A stretch of 64,000 nucleotides of DNA, taken from JAGQRJ01 sp041402045 (GTDB lineage: Bacteria > Planctomycetota > J058). How positions within the stretch are numbered: position 1 is the first letter of the stretch; the number at the start of each line of letters is the position of its first letter. Location: the NCBI GenBank assembly GCA_041402045.1, contig JAWKSZ010000002.1, forward strand, positions 124,001 to 188,000, read 5' to 3'. Positions 28,380-37,482 of this stretch are shown here, piece after piece. The translations under genes and the position numbers were made by a program. The notes below the pieces were generated by a model that did not search any database, was not told the origin of the DNA, and was given only the letters and a program-made list of their open reading frames with translations.

Positions 28380-30552
28380 AGGACCTTCCTCCTGGCGAGC
28401 TTGTTCGCCGTGCGTCCGTAGACGAAGAGCACGCCGAAGATCAGGACCGCGTAGGCCGCCGCGTAGCCGTAACGCAGGTCGCGCTTGAACGCCCAGCGGT
28501 AAGGCCTCGGAGATCAGGATCTCGGTCGAGCTGTTGGGCTGTCCGCCCGAGACCAGGTAGATCACGTTGAACATGTTGAAGGTCCACACGCTGCCGATCA
28601 CCAGCGCCGGGAGCAGCGCGGCTTGAGCAGCGGCCAGGTCACGTGCCGGAAGCGGAACCAGGCGCCGGCGCCGTCGAGCTCCGCGGCCTCCTCCAGGTCG
28701 CGTCGCGGGGATCGTCGCAGCGGGTGCCCAGGGTCACGACCATCATGAACGGGAACCCCGGAGCCAGGTGTTCGTGATCGTGCTGTTCGCGCTGAAATGC
28801 CTCGGCAAAGGAGCTGAACCAGTCGATCTCCGCGGGCTCGCTGCCGAAGCGAGCAGCGTTGATCGCGCCGCACTGCACGTGGAACATCATCTTCCGCAGA
28901 TCAGGGCCGTGATGTAGTTCGGCACCGCCCAGGGCACGATCAACAGCGCGCGCCATACGCCGCGCAGCCGGATCCAGGGCTCGCGCAGGATCAGCGCCGC
29001 AGCCCATGCCGATCGAGACGCAGGAACACGTTGGTCAGGGTCCAGGATCGTGACCGCGAGGTGTAGAAGCTCAACGGCGAGCTGATCGGCCAGTCGCGGG
29101 AGAGGATCAGGTTCAGGAAGTTCTGAACCCGACGAAGGTCCACTCGCCCTGGCTGTGGGCGAAGAAGCTGACCCCGGCCCCGGCGACGAAGGGCACGACG
29201 ACCAGCGCCGCCATGGCCAGCGCCGCGGGCAGGACCCACAGGTAGTCGGTCTTGCGCCCGCGGATCCGCGCGCGGACTCCGGGGTCCTTGAGCGGGAGCA
29301 AGAGCCACCCGATCCCGCCCAGGAGCACGAGGACCATGACGACGACGTAGGGGGTCGGGTTCGCGGCCTGGGGCGGCGGGCGGTTCAGCACCTGGCGGTA
29401 CTGCTCGGCGCCCTTGGCCGCGTCCTCGGGGGACGCCGCGCCGCGCATGACCTTGCGCAGGGCGTCCTCGGTGGCCTCCCACACGTTCGGGAGCTGGGGG
29501 TCGGACGGCATGAGCACGGCCTGCTCGGCCTGCTCGAGCACCGCGCGGATCACCGAGGTCTCCAGCGTGTCGGGCAGGGCCGGGGCGTCGGCGCTGGCTA
29601 CGGCCTGGCCGCCGGTGGTCTGGCGGATCGCCGCGCCCTCGGGGCCCGCCAGCCAGGCGGCGAACTTGCCGCCCGCGGGGTGCTGCGAGCGGCCCGCGGG
29701 GCCGGCGACGAACACGCCCTCGACGCCGAGGAACGGGCTCGCGGGGAGGCCGGTGGCCGAGACGGCGGGCAAGGTCACCGCGGCGATCGGGCGCTTGCGG
29801 TCGGTCGCGAACCAGGGCCCGCTGATCACGAACGCGGCCTTGCCGTCGTCGTAGAGGCTGCCCATGAGCTCGGAGGTCGGCGACTTGGGCACGATCCCCT
29901 CGTCCATGCCCACCCGGCGCGCGAAGGCCAGGGCGGCCACGTACTCCGGGGTGTCCAGGGACACGTCGCCCGAGAGCTTGGCGCCGAAGCCGTGCAGCCA
30001 GGGCGCGAAGTAGTAGGCGGCGGTGGCCTCGTAGGCCAGACCGTAGGCGCCCTCGCCGGTGCGCTCCTTGGCCTGGGCGATCAGCGCGTCGGGTCCCTCG
30101 CGGCGGGTCCCCGGACGAGGTCCGGGTTGTAGAGCAGGACCAGGGTCTTGAAGGCCAGGCCAGCCGTAGCGCTGGCCGCCCTGGGCCAGGGCGTCCTCGG
30201 CGTCGGCGCGGAAGCGCTGCGCGGGGTCGTCGCCGGGGACGGGGACCACGACCCCCAGGCGCACCCACTTGCTCAGGAGGTCGTGGGCGCCGATCAGGAG
30301 GTCCGGGCCGTTGCCGCGGGGGACCGCGGTCTCGACCTTGGAGGCGAAGGCGCCGAAGGGGATCGAGTTCGGCACGACGCGCACGCCGGTGAGCTCTTCG
30401 TAGCGGCGCACGGCCTCGTGGAGCGCCTTGCCCTCTGCGTCGTCGTCGCGGTAGGCGTGCCAGATCGTGAGCTCGACCTGCGGCGCCTCCTGGGCGAGGG
30501 CGCCGCCCAGGGTCGCGCACAGCGCGAGGAGGGTGAGCGCGGCGCGGCTCAC
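28376..30552 (-). CDS. Fused sugar-binding protein and MalF-type permease, frame broken by indels
   Basis: About 725 residues when corrected. A signal peptide (ALTLLALCATLGGALA) is followed by a full family-1 solute-binding domain: VELTIWHAYRDDDAEGKALHEAV, GNGPDLLIGAHDLLSKWV, AAFVISGPWFATD and GKFAAWLAGPEGAA. With no stop it continues through a membrane helix (YVVVMVLVLLGGIGWLLLPL), a basic loop, a second helix (LWVLPAALAMAALVVVPFV) and a MalF-type permease with the EAA loop EEAAELDGAGAWFRFRHVTWPL and an end LFVYGRTANKLARR. The clean span crosses the junction (29113-30050), so the fusion does not depend on frame correction. The GTG overlaps the ATPase stop by GTGA. Tethering removes the need for a free MalE. 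Confidence 0.85.
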
Positions 30553-31607
30553 GAGCTGGCCTCCACGCCCGCCTCGATCCGCGTGCCGCGCTCCTTGTCG
30601 AACACGTGGATCACCTGGGGCTGGAGCCGGATCGTCTGGCCGCTGGTGACCGGCGTCGGCTCCTGGACCATGACCGAGATCTTGTGGGGGCCGAGCTCGA
30701 GGTGCAGCAGCGCCTCGGCGCCCATGGACTCGACCACGTCGACCTTGGCGCTCCACACCCCGTCCTCGCTCACGACCACGTCGGTGGGGCGCACGCCGAG
30801 CTCGACCGGGCCCTGAGCCGTGTGCGGGATCGGACCCTCGACGCCGTCGACGACGATCCCCTCGCCGTCGCCCTGGGCCGGGAGGATGTTCATGCTCGGG
30901 GAGCCTATGAACTGGGCCACGAAGGTGTTGGCGGGGCGGTCGAACAGCTCGCGGGGCGGGCCGACCTGCTGCACCACGCCCTGGTTCAGGACCATGATCC
31001 GCGTGGCCAAGGTCAGGGCTTCGACCTGGTCGTGGGTCACGTGCACGATCGTGGTCTCGAGCTGGCGGTGCAGGCGCTTGAGCTCGACGCGCATGTGGCT
31101 GCGCAGCGCGGCGTCCAGGTTCGAGAGCGGCTCGTCGAACAGGAACACGTCGGGCTGGCGCACGATCGCGCGGCCCATGGCCACGCGCTGGCGCTGTCCG
31201 CCGGAGAGCTGCCCGGGGAGCCGGTCGAGGAGGTGGCTCAGCTCGAGCTGCTCGGCGACCTTGTTCACCGCGGCGTCGATCTCTTGCGGCGAGCGCTTGG
31301 CGATCTTGAGCGCAAAGCCCATGTTCTGGCGCACGGTGAGGTGGGGGTAGAGCGCGTAGCTCTGGAACACCATGGCCACGTTGCGCTTGCCCGGGGGCAC
31401 GTCGTTGACCCGGCGCTCGCCGATCAACAGGTCGCCGTCGGAGATCTCCTCCAGCCCGGCGAGGCAGCGCAGGAGCGTGGACTTCCCGCAGCCCGAGGGA
31501 CCGACCAACACGAGGTACTCGCCGCTCTCGACCTCGAGGTCGATCCCCTTGAGCACGTGGGTCTCGCCGTAGCGCTTGTGCAGCGCTCGAAACATCAATC
31601 CGGCCAC
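30549..31607 (-). CDS. ABC sugar transporter ATPase, MalK/UgpC type
   Basis: 352 residues. The ATPase domain shows Walker A GPSGCGKST, the Q-loop in MVFQSYALYPH, signature LSGGQRQR, Walker B VFLFDEPLSNLD and the switch His in VTHDQ. The C-terminal region (about 235-352) is the MalK-type TOBE/OB regulatory domain. It energises import by the fused MalE-F and MalG-type proteins downstream. The GTG start is preceded by AGGAGG and overlaps the end of the amylase gene by 13 bases. Such ATPases often serve several sugar importers. Confidence 0.93.
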   Translation of the reverse strand: MAGLMFRALHKRYGETHVLKGIDLEVESGEYLVLVGPSGCGKSTLLRCLAGLEEISDGDLLIGERRVNDVPPGKRNVAMVFQSYALYPHLTVRQNMGFALKIAKRSPQEIDAAVNKVAEQLELSHLLDRLPGQLSGGQRQRVAMGRAIVRQPDVFLFDEPLSNLDAALRSHMRVELKRLHRQLETTIVHVTHDQVEALTLATRIMVLNQGVVQQVGPPRELFDRPANTFVAQFIGSPSMNILPAQGDGEGIVVDGVEGPIPHTAQGPVELGVRPTDVVVSEDGVWSAKVDVVESMGAEALLHLELGPHKISVMVQEPTPVTSGQTIRLQPQVIHVFDKERGTRIEAGVEASS

Positions 31608-33265
31608 TGGGGGGCCTCCTCTGTGGGCGCGTGCTGTTCGCCGGTGCCCGGCGCGACCAGCAGGTAGCGGTTGGTGTCGCGCGTCTCCCAGCTCCAGCCG
31701 GAGTCGGTAGCGCGCACGAGCTTGTATTCGAGGACGGTCCCGACCGGGACCTCGACGCGGGCGGCCCCGCGCTCAGGGATCCAGTCGCCGAGGCCGGCGC
31801 TGCCCACGGCGCGCACGCCCGCGTCCTCGCTGAGGACCACGGTCCGCGTGCCCGCGGGCGGGGCGTCCAGGCGCCCGAGGACCAGGCGTGTCGCGCGGGG
31901 CGGGACGCTCGCGTCGGGGGTGGGCTGCGCGTCGGGGGCGAAGCCCGGGGGCAGGACCAGAGGCGCGGCCTCGTCGCGTCGGTTGATCAGGATCAGGGCG
32001 GCGGCCCCCGAGTCCGCGCGGCGCAGGAGGCCGAGGAGCCCGGGCTCGAGCAGGAACGCGGAGGTGGCTCCCTCGAGCAGCGCTTGGCTCTCGCGGCGCG
32101 CGGCGAGCAGCGAGCGAATGCGCGCGCGCAGGGGTTGCTCCTCGAAGCGCATGTCGCTGCGGTTGGCCGGCTCGTGCTCACCCTCGAGCCCGCACTCGGT
32201 GCCGTAGGTCAGGCAGGGGGTGCCGCGGGCGGTGAGCAGGACGCCCAGGGCGGCCTCGACCTGGCTCAGGTCGCCGCCGCACACGCTCGCGATCCGCGGC
32301 ACGTCGTGGTTGTCGAGGAAGGTCACCCAGCGCCCGGGGGGCGGGGCGATCGCGTCGGCGGTCAGCGCCGCCCCCAGGCGCCCCACCGGGGCGTCCTCGC
32401 CGAACACGTCGACGAGGGCGTAGTAGAGCGGGTAGTCGAAGGCGGCGCCGAGGCCGCTCTCGGCCCAGGTCTCGAGCAGGCGCCGACGGTCGCCGTCGAA
32501 GATCTCGCCCAGGGAGTAGACCGGCGCCGCGAACTCGGCGTCGAGCCGGCGCTGCACGCTGCCCAGCCAGGGCGCGGGGAGATGGCGCACGGCGTCCACC
32601 CTCAGCCCGTCGGCCCGCGCGCCGCGGAGCCAGGCCAGGCTGCGCTCGTAGAGCCAGGCGTCGACCTCGGGGCGCTCCTGCGCGAGGTCCGGGAGCCCGT
32701 GCACCTGACCCTCGACCCGCTGCACCGGGTCGTCGTAGTCCTCGATCGGGCGCTCGGGGTGGAACCAGTCGGGGTGCGCCTCGCGCAGCGGGCTGTCGAA
32801 GGCGACGTGGTTGTAGACCATGTCCAGGAGCAGGCGCATGCCCCGGGCGTGGAGCCCGTCGCTCAGCGCGCGCAGCTCGGCGGCGCTCCCGTAGCGGGGG
32901 TCGACGTCGTCGAGGTCCTGGACCCAGTAGCCGTGGAACGCGCCCCACTCGCCGAAGGGCTCCTGCCGGGTGTGGAAGATCGGCGAGAGCCACACCGTGC
33001 GGATCCCCAGCGCCTCGAGCTCGTCCAGGTGCGCGCGCACGCCGCCCACGTCGCCGCCGTGCCAGGCGTGAGGGTCCTCGAGGTCGATCGGGCCGGGGTT
33101 CGGCAGCGCGTCGGCGTAGCGGTCCACGAGCACGAAGTAGATCGCGTCGTCGGCGGGGGGGGCCGTCGGGGACCACGTGGGGTCGGGAGGGAGCGCCTGC
33201 GGAGCCGGCTGGGTGCACCCTGCCGCCCATAGCACCGCTAGCGCCCACGCTGTCCGTCGGCCCAC
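31595..33265 (-). CDS. Alpha-amylase-family (GH13) lipoprotein with C-terminal starch-binding domain
   Basis: 556 residues. The GTG at 33265 is chosen for its GAGGAGA site and because the signal peptide begins there; its lipobox is LWAAGC-TQP. The GH13 barrel shows the four conserved regions: DMVYNH, GLRVDAVRH (nucleophile Asp), GEIFDG (acid/base Glu) and FLDNHD (transition-state Asp). The last about 95 residues (VRAVGSAGLGDWIPERGAARVEV, EYKLVRATDSGWSWE) look like a CBM20 starch-binding domain. It likely cuts starch or maltodextrin at the cell surface, and the co-directional transporter imports the products. First gene of the operon. Confidence 0.9.
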   Translation of the reverse strand: MGRRTAWALAVLWAAGCTQPAPQALPPDPTWSPTAPPADDAIYFVLVDRYADALPNPGPIDLEDPHAWHGGDVGGVRAHLDELEALGIRTVWLSPIFHTRQEPFGEWGAFHGYWVQDLDDVDPRYGSAAELRALSDGLHARGMRLLLDMVYNHVAFDSPLREAHPDWFHPERPIEDYDDPVQRVEGQVHGLPDLAQERPEVDAWLYERSLAWLRGARADGLRVDAVRHLPAPWLGSVQRRLDAEFAAPVYSLGEIFDGDRRRLLETWAESGLGAAFDYPLYYALVDVFGEDAPVGRLGAALTADAIAPPPGRWVTFLDNHDVPRIASVCGGDLSQVEAALGVLLTARGTPCLTYGTECGLEGEHEPANRSDMRFEEQPLRARIRSLLAARRESQALLEGATSAFLLEPGLLGLLRRADSGAAALILINRRDEAAPLVLPPGFAPDAQPTPDASVPPRATRLVLGRLDAPPAGTRTVVLSEDAGVRAVGSAGLGDWIPERGAARVEVPVGTVLEYKLVRATDSGWSWETRDTNRYLLVAPGTGEQHAPTEEAPQWPD

Positions 33266-33440
33266 TCCCCGTCTCCTCGCGGCGCCAAAGCTAGCACGTA
33301 GAGCGGGAGACGCCATTGCTTGCGTTCCGCCGGCGCCGGTGGGTCCCAGGCTGAAAGCAACGCGAAAGCATGGCCGGCGGGGCGCGTTGGCCTTCGGCGC
33401 GTGGCCCGGCGCTTGCGACGGGCAGGGCGTAGGAGGCTAC

Positions 33441-34319
33441 ATGAGCCGTGCTGCATTCGTCCCCGTCCTCTGGTTCCTGGCCAGCGCTTGCCTGACCTCG
33501 GTCCAGGGCGAGGAGCTCACCGTCCACGTCGACCGCGCCCACGGCGACGGAACCCGCTACGAGCTGAGCCTCGACGTGCGGCCCGCGCTCACGAGCCGGA
33601 CCCACGAGCTCAAAGAGCGCCTGCGTCGGAGCTATCGCAAGCTCAAGGGGCAGGCTGACGTGTTCGCCGTGGTGGCGGGGGCGGAGCTGCTCGACGGCTG
33701 CGCCGGGCGCCGCGTGCGGGTCGAGGCCGACGTCGACCGCTCGCGCGGCACCGCTGAGGTCCGCGCCGTCCTCTCCCCCGGGGCGGTCCAGACCCTGACC
33801 GGCGTCGTGGTCGAGGAGGCGGCCTACACCCAGCGCGGGAAGCGCTACACCGCGCCGGGCCTGCGGGTCGGGAACGCGACCTGGGCCCTGCCGGGGCTGC
33901 ACCACTTCGGCACCCTGAGCCGGGTCGTCGGTCGCGAGCTCACGGTGCGCGGGCGGGTGTTCGACCTCGACGGGGTGCTCCAGCTCGAGGAGTTGGCGGC
34001 CACGATGACCGAGGAGACCACGCTGGCGCGCCTGGCGACCGAGTACGGGGGCGGGGTCGAGGGGTCGCCCCTGGTCACCACCGACCACGTGCTCGCCGCC
34101 GGTGAGGAGGTGTGGGTGCGGACCGCGCACCCGATCCACTACGGCGACCTGGTCGAGGTCCGGGGCTCGAACGGCCGCGAAGGGCTGGCGATCCCCGAGG
34201 TCGTCGCGCCGCGCTCGACGGGGGAAGGTGCGGCGGACGCCACGTCGTTGCCCGCGAGCTCGCCGGTGCTCCAGGGCCCGAAGGACGGGCTCGAGGACGC
34301 CCTCGACGGTCAGGACTGA
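33441..34319 (+). CDS. Secreted hypothetical protein
   Basis: 292 residues from the ATG at 33441, preceded by TAGGAGG. Residues 1-23 form a signal peptide (FVPVLWFLASACLTSVQG). The mature part alternates beta strands and includes RRVRVEADVDRSRGTAEVRAV, VVGRELTVRGRVFDLDGVLQLEEL and EEVWVRTAHPIHYGDLVEVRG, which suggest two OB-like beta barrels. No enzyme motif is seen. Divergent from the amylase operon with 175 bases between, which must hold both promoters. Confidence 0.6.
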   Translation: MSRAAFVPVLWFLASACLTSVQGEELTVHVDRAHGDGTRYELSLDVRPALTSRTHELKERLRRSYRKLKGQADVFAVVAGAELLDGCAGRRVRVEADVDRSRGTAEVRAVLSPGAVQTLTGVVVEEAAYTQRGKRYTAPGLRVGNATWALPGLHHFGTLSRVVGRELTVRGRVFDLDGVLQLEELAATMTEETTLARLATEYGGGVEGSPLVTTDHVLAAGEEVWVRTAHPIHYGDLVEVRGSNGREGLAIPEVVAPRSTGEGAADATSLPASSPVLQGPKDGLEDALDGQD

Positions 34320-34326
34320 GGGCGGT

Positions 34327-34680
34327 CTACTCCCGCTCGCGGACGAACCACACTCGGCGGATCGTGGGGCCCTCGACCTCGTAGATCGCGACGGCCGAGA
34401 CGTCTTCGCCGTCGCGCAGCCCCTCGACCCGCTCGGTGTCGATCGCCACCGCGCCCTGGACGGTGCGCGAGACCAGGTGCGCGTGCAGGCGCGGGTTCTG
34501 GAACAGGGGGCCGTAGCGCGCCTTCAGCGCGTCGAGCCCCTGGAAGCGCAGGGTCCCCGCGGGGAAGTCGCGCACCTCGACGTCGGGGTGGTAGCAGGCC
34601 GCGAAGGCCGTCAGGTCGTGGGCGTTGTAGGCGTCGAGCTGGCGCTGGGCCAGCTCCCGGGCCGGGGACTCGTCAGGCAT
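34327..34680 (-). CDS. SnoaL-like/NTF2-fold protein
   Basis: 117 residues. The NTF2-like fold is seen in AQRQLDAYNAHDLTAFAACYHPDVEVRDFPAG, then FQGLDALKARYGPLFQNPRLHAHL and IYEVEGPTIRRVWFVRE. This is the SnoaL-like/steroid-isomerase-like subgroup, where the cavity can bind small ligands or catalyse isomerisation. The catalytic role is unknown here. It ends convergently seven bases from the secreted protein gene. Confidence 0.8.
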   Translation of the reverse strand: MPDESPARELAQRQLDAYNAHDLTAFAACYHPDVEVRDFPAGTLRFQGLDALKARYGPLFQNPRLHAHLVSRTVQGAVAIDTERVEGLRDGEDVSAVAIYEVEGPTIRRVWFVRERE

Positions 34681-35022
34681 CGTCGGGACCTCCGCCTCGC
34701 GGCGCTCGCTGCATTAGACCGAGCCGATGGGGGTGGGGCGAGCGGCCGGCGTCAGAGGGTGGAGCCTTCGAGCGCCGCCAGGACGCGCGCACCCGCCGCT
34801 CAGCGGGCCCGCGGCTATGCCCGGAGCCTTCGCCGCCTGCGGACGTCGCCTGTGTAGCGCCGGCCCGGCGGAGCGCAGCGAGCGAGCCCCTTGGGGGTGA
34901 GGCCGAGGGGCTTGCCCCGAGGCCGAGGGGTCTGGGACAGACCCCCTGAGGCATCGAGTCTGTCACGAGACGCGGGCCGGCGGAGGGGGAGCGAGCGAAG
35001 CTCGCTCCCGCCGGCCCTCGTC
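34681..35022. other. Gene-free region rich in hairpins downstream of serA
   Basis: No credible gene. Three dyads occur: GGGGC-TT-GCCCC near 34910, GGGGTCTG-GGA-CAGACCCC at 34927-34945, and GGGAGCGAGC-GAA-GCTCGCTCCC at 34987-35009. The phrase GAGGCCGAGGGG appears twice. The last dyad, 14 bases after serA, is the best terminator candidate. The others look like REP-type intergenic repeats. Confidence 0.5.
34987..35009 (-). terminator. Hairpin terminator candidate after serA
   Basis: A perfect 10-bp stem with a 3-base loop lies 14 bases past the serA stop (which is at 35023 on the minus strand). The loop is short and no T tract follows, so it may instead be a transcript-stabilising hairpin. Confidence 0.5.
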
Positions 35023-36282
35023 TCAGCACAGAATGCGGCAGCGGATGGTGCCCGGGAGCTGGCGCAGGCGCTCGAGCAGGTCCGGGTTGTGCTCGCGGTC
35101 GACGTCGGCGACCACGAAGCCCACCTGGCGGTTGGTCTGCAGGTGCTGCCCGAGGATGTTCACGTCCTCGTCGCCGAGCACGCGGTTGATCGCGGCCAGC
35201 ATGCCGGGGCGGTTCTCGTGGACGTGCAGCAGGCGGTGCGCCGCGCCGGGCTGCGGGGTCAGCGAGATGTTGGGGAAGTTCACCGCGCCCAGGCTGGAGC
35301 CGTGGTCGCTGTAGGCCACGAGCTTGCTCGCGACCTCGACGCCGATATTCTCCTGGGCCTCTTGAGTGCTCCCGCCGATGTGCGGGGTCAGGATCACGTT
35401 GGGCAGGCCCTGGAGCGGTGAGCGGAAGGGCTCGTCCTTGCCCCGGGGCTCCTTGGGGAACACGTCCACGGCGGCGCCGCCGACCTTGCCGGCCTTGATC
35501 GCGGCCGCCAGCGCCTCGAGGTCGACCACGCTCCCGCGGCTGGCGTTGAGCAGGAACGCGCCGGGCTTGAGCTGCGCCACGCGCTCGGCGTCGAACATGC
35601 CGCGGGTGCTGGGGGCCTCCGGCACGTGCAGGGTCACCGCGTCCGAGGCCTCGAGCAGCTCCTTCAGCGTGCGGGTCGGGCGCGCGAGGCCCATGGCCAG
35701 CTTGGGCTCCACGTCGTAGTAGAGCACCCGCAGCCCCATGGCCTCGGCCAGGATCGAGACCTGGGAGCCGATGTGCCCGTAGCCCACGATCCCCAGGGTC
35801 TTGCCGCGCAGCTCGCGGCTGCCGCTGGCGCTCTTGGTCCAGCGCCCCTCGTGGGTGGCGACGTGCTTGTCCCCCAGCCCGCGGAACAGCATGACCAGCT
35901 CCCCAATCACGAGCTCGGCGACGCTGCGGGTGTTGGAGTGGGGAGCGTTGAACACCGGCACGCCCTGCAGCGCGGCGGCGTCGAGGTCGACCTGGTTCGT
36001 GCCGATGCAGAAGCAGCCCACGGCCAGCAGGCGCTTGGCCTCACTCAGGACGTCGGCGGTGAGCTGGGTCCGCGAGCGGATCCCGACCACGTGGGCCTTG
36101 CGCAGGTGCTCGATCAGCTCGTCGCCGCTGAGCGCCTGGGCCAGGCGCTTGACCGCGGTGTAGCCCGCGCGCTGGAAGTGCTCCACGGCGTTCTCGTGGA
36201 TCCCCTCGAGCAGCAGGATCTTGATCTTGCTGCGGGGGAAGGAGAGGCCCATGTCGCTCGGCTCGCTGGCGGCCTTAGCCAC
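35023..36282 (-). CDS. serA: D-3-phosphoglycerate dehydrogenase with ACT domain
   Basis: 419 residues, the E. coli-type length. It oxidises 3-phosphoglycerate to phosphohydroxypyruvate, the first step of serine synthesis. Motifs are CIGTNQVD in the substrate domain, the NAD fold GKTLGIVGYGHIGSQV, the catalytic Arg in LNASRGSVVD, Glu in FPKEPRG, and His in TPHIGGST. The C-terminal ACT domain (HENRPGMLAAINRVLGDEDVNI) mediates serine feedback. The GTG start overlaps the end of the epimerase gene by eight bases, so they are co-transcribed; an in-frame ATG at 36252 is an alternative. Confidence 0.94.
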   Translation of the reverse strand: MAKAASEPSDMGLSFPRSKIKILLLEGIHENAVEHFQRAGYTAVKRLAQALSGDELIEHLRKAHVVGIRSRTQLTADVLSEAKRLLAVGCFCIGTNQVDLDAAALQGVPVFNAPHSNTRSVAELVIGELVMLFRGLGDKHVATHEGRWTKSASGSRELRGKTLGIVGYGHIGSQVSILAEAMGLRVLYYDVEPKLAMGLARPTRTLKELLEASDAVTLHVPEAPSTRGMFDAERVAQLKPGAFLLNASRGSVVDLEALAAAIKAGKVGGAAVDVFPKEPRGKDEPFRSPLQGLPNVILTPHIGGSTQEAQENIGVEVASKLVAYSDHGSSLGAVNFPNISLTPQPGAAHRLLHVHENRPGMLAAINRVLGDEDVNILGQHLQTNRQVGFVVADVDREHNPDLLERLRQLPGTIRCRILC

Positions 36283-37318
36283 GGTCGACCCCCGCCAGGA
36301 ACCCGTACGGCGCCGCGGAGCGCGAGAGCTGCATGCTCTTCATGTTGTGGTGCTCCTTGGCGTCGGGGTCGGGGAACTCGTCGAGGTGCGCGCGCAGCTC
36401 CGCCACGGCCTGGCGGATCGAGCCCACCGGCGTGTAGCCCAGGGTCTCCTGGAGGTGCTTGGAGCTGATGTGGTAGTCGCGCTGGTCGAACACCGCGGTC
36501 ACGTCGATCTCGACCTGGCGCTCGCTGATCTCGCCTTTGATCAGCTCGGCTATGTCAATGATCTTGTGGTTCTCGAAGCCGAAGTTGAAGGTCTCGCCCC
36601 CGATCACCTCTGGGTCGGCCTGGAGCAGGAGCCCGTAGAGGTTGATCACGTCGATCATGCTCACGTTGGGGCGGCGCTGCTGCCCGCCGTGGACGGTGAT
36701 CACGCCCTTGCGCACGGCGTCGACGGTGAGCTTGTTGACCGTGAGGTCGAAGCGCTGACGCGGGCTGTAGCCGCAGATCGTCGCCGGACGCACGTTGACC
36801 GTGGTGAACCCGGGCGAGTTGGCGCCGACCACGATCCACTCGGCGAGGGCCTTGTAGCGCGAGTAGGTCGAGATCGGCTCGGGCTCGAGGGTCTCGATCA
36901 CGTCCGGGTCCTGCTTGATCCCGAACACGCTGCTGGAGCTGGCGTTAATGAAGCGCGAGACCCCGGCCCGGCGGGCCTCGCTGACGAGCAGCCCCACCGC
37001 GTCGAAGTTCACCTGGCGGGTGAGGACCTCGTCCACCTCGCCGGTGGGGTCGTTGGAGATCGCGGCCAGGTGGATCACGGCGTTCGCGCCCTGGAGCGCC
37101 TGGCGCACGTCCTTGGGCTCGCGAATGTCGCCGCGCACGTGGGTGAAGCGCGCTCGCCACTCAGGCCAGCGCGCGTCGCGCTCGAGGGCCTCGCGGCCCG
37201 CGGTGCCGAACATGTCGAGGTCGAGGGAGCGCACGCTGTGGCCCAGCTCGAGGAGGTGCGGGATCAAGCGGCTGCCGACGTAGCCGGCGCCGCCGGTGAC
37301 CATAACGCAGAGGCTCAT
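36275..37318 (-). CDS. NAD-dependent sugar-nucleotide epimerase/dehydratase
   Basis: 347 residues, extended SDR. The NAD motif is VTGGAGYVGSRLIP. HLAAISNDP and the catalytic Ser (SSSSVFG) with YSRYK complete the active site. The Tyr and Lys are present. The C-terminal half has the substrate-binding pattern RPATICGYSPRQRFDLTVNKL. Probably acts on a nucleotide-sugar such as UDP-glucose or GDP-mannose derivatives for surface glycans; the exact substrate cannot be told. Upstream of and overlapping serA. Confidence 0.85.
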   Translation of the reverse strand: MSLCVMVTGGAGYVGSRLIPHLLELGHSVRSLDLDMFGTAGREALERDARWPEWRARFTHVRGDIREPKDVRQALQGANAVIHLAAISNDPTGEVDEVLTRQVNFDAVGLLVSEARRAGVSRFINASSSSVFGIKQDPDVIETLEPEPISTYSRYKALAEWIVVGANSPGFTTVNVRPATICGYSPRQRFDLTVNKLTVDAVRKGVITVHGGQQRRPNVSMIDVINLYGLLLQADPEVIGGETFNFGFENHKIIDIAELIKGEISERQVEIDVTAVFDQRDYHISSKHLQETLGYTPVGSIRQAVAELRAHLDEFPDPDAKEHHNMKSMQLSRSAAPYGFLAGVDRG

Positions 37319-37401
37319 GGGGTCTCCTGACGCGCGGCACTATACCGCCCGGCCGCGCAGGATCGGCGCGCCGCGGAGGTAGGATCTGGCCCGGAGGTCC
37401 C

Positions 37402-37482
37402 ATGCTGCGCCGAAGCCCGAGCTCGATCCCGCGCGCGTTCGCGCTGCCCGACGTCCTGCGCGGCGGGGGCGAGCACCCGTGA
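37402..37482 (+). CDS. Small 26-residue ORF coupled to the glycosyltransferase-like gene
   Basis: ATG at 37402 follows CCGGAGG at correct spacing and encodes 26 residues (MLRRSPSSIPRAFALPDVLR plus GGGEHP). Its stop overlaps the next gene's GTG by GTGA, the same coupling seen at other pairs in this window. The next gene has no strong ribosome site of its own, so the small ORF may serve mainly to deliver ribosomes. No homologue is recognised. Confidence 0.4.
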   Translation: MLRRSPSSIPRAFALPDVLRGGGEHP

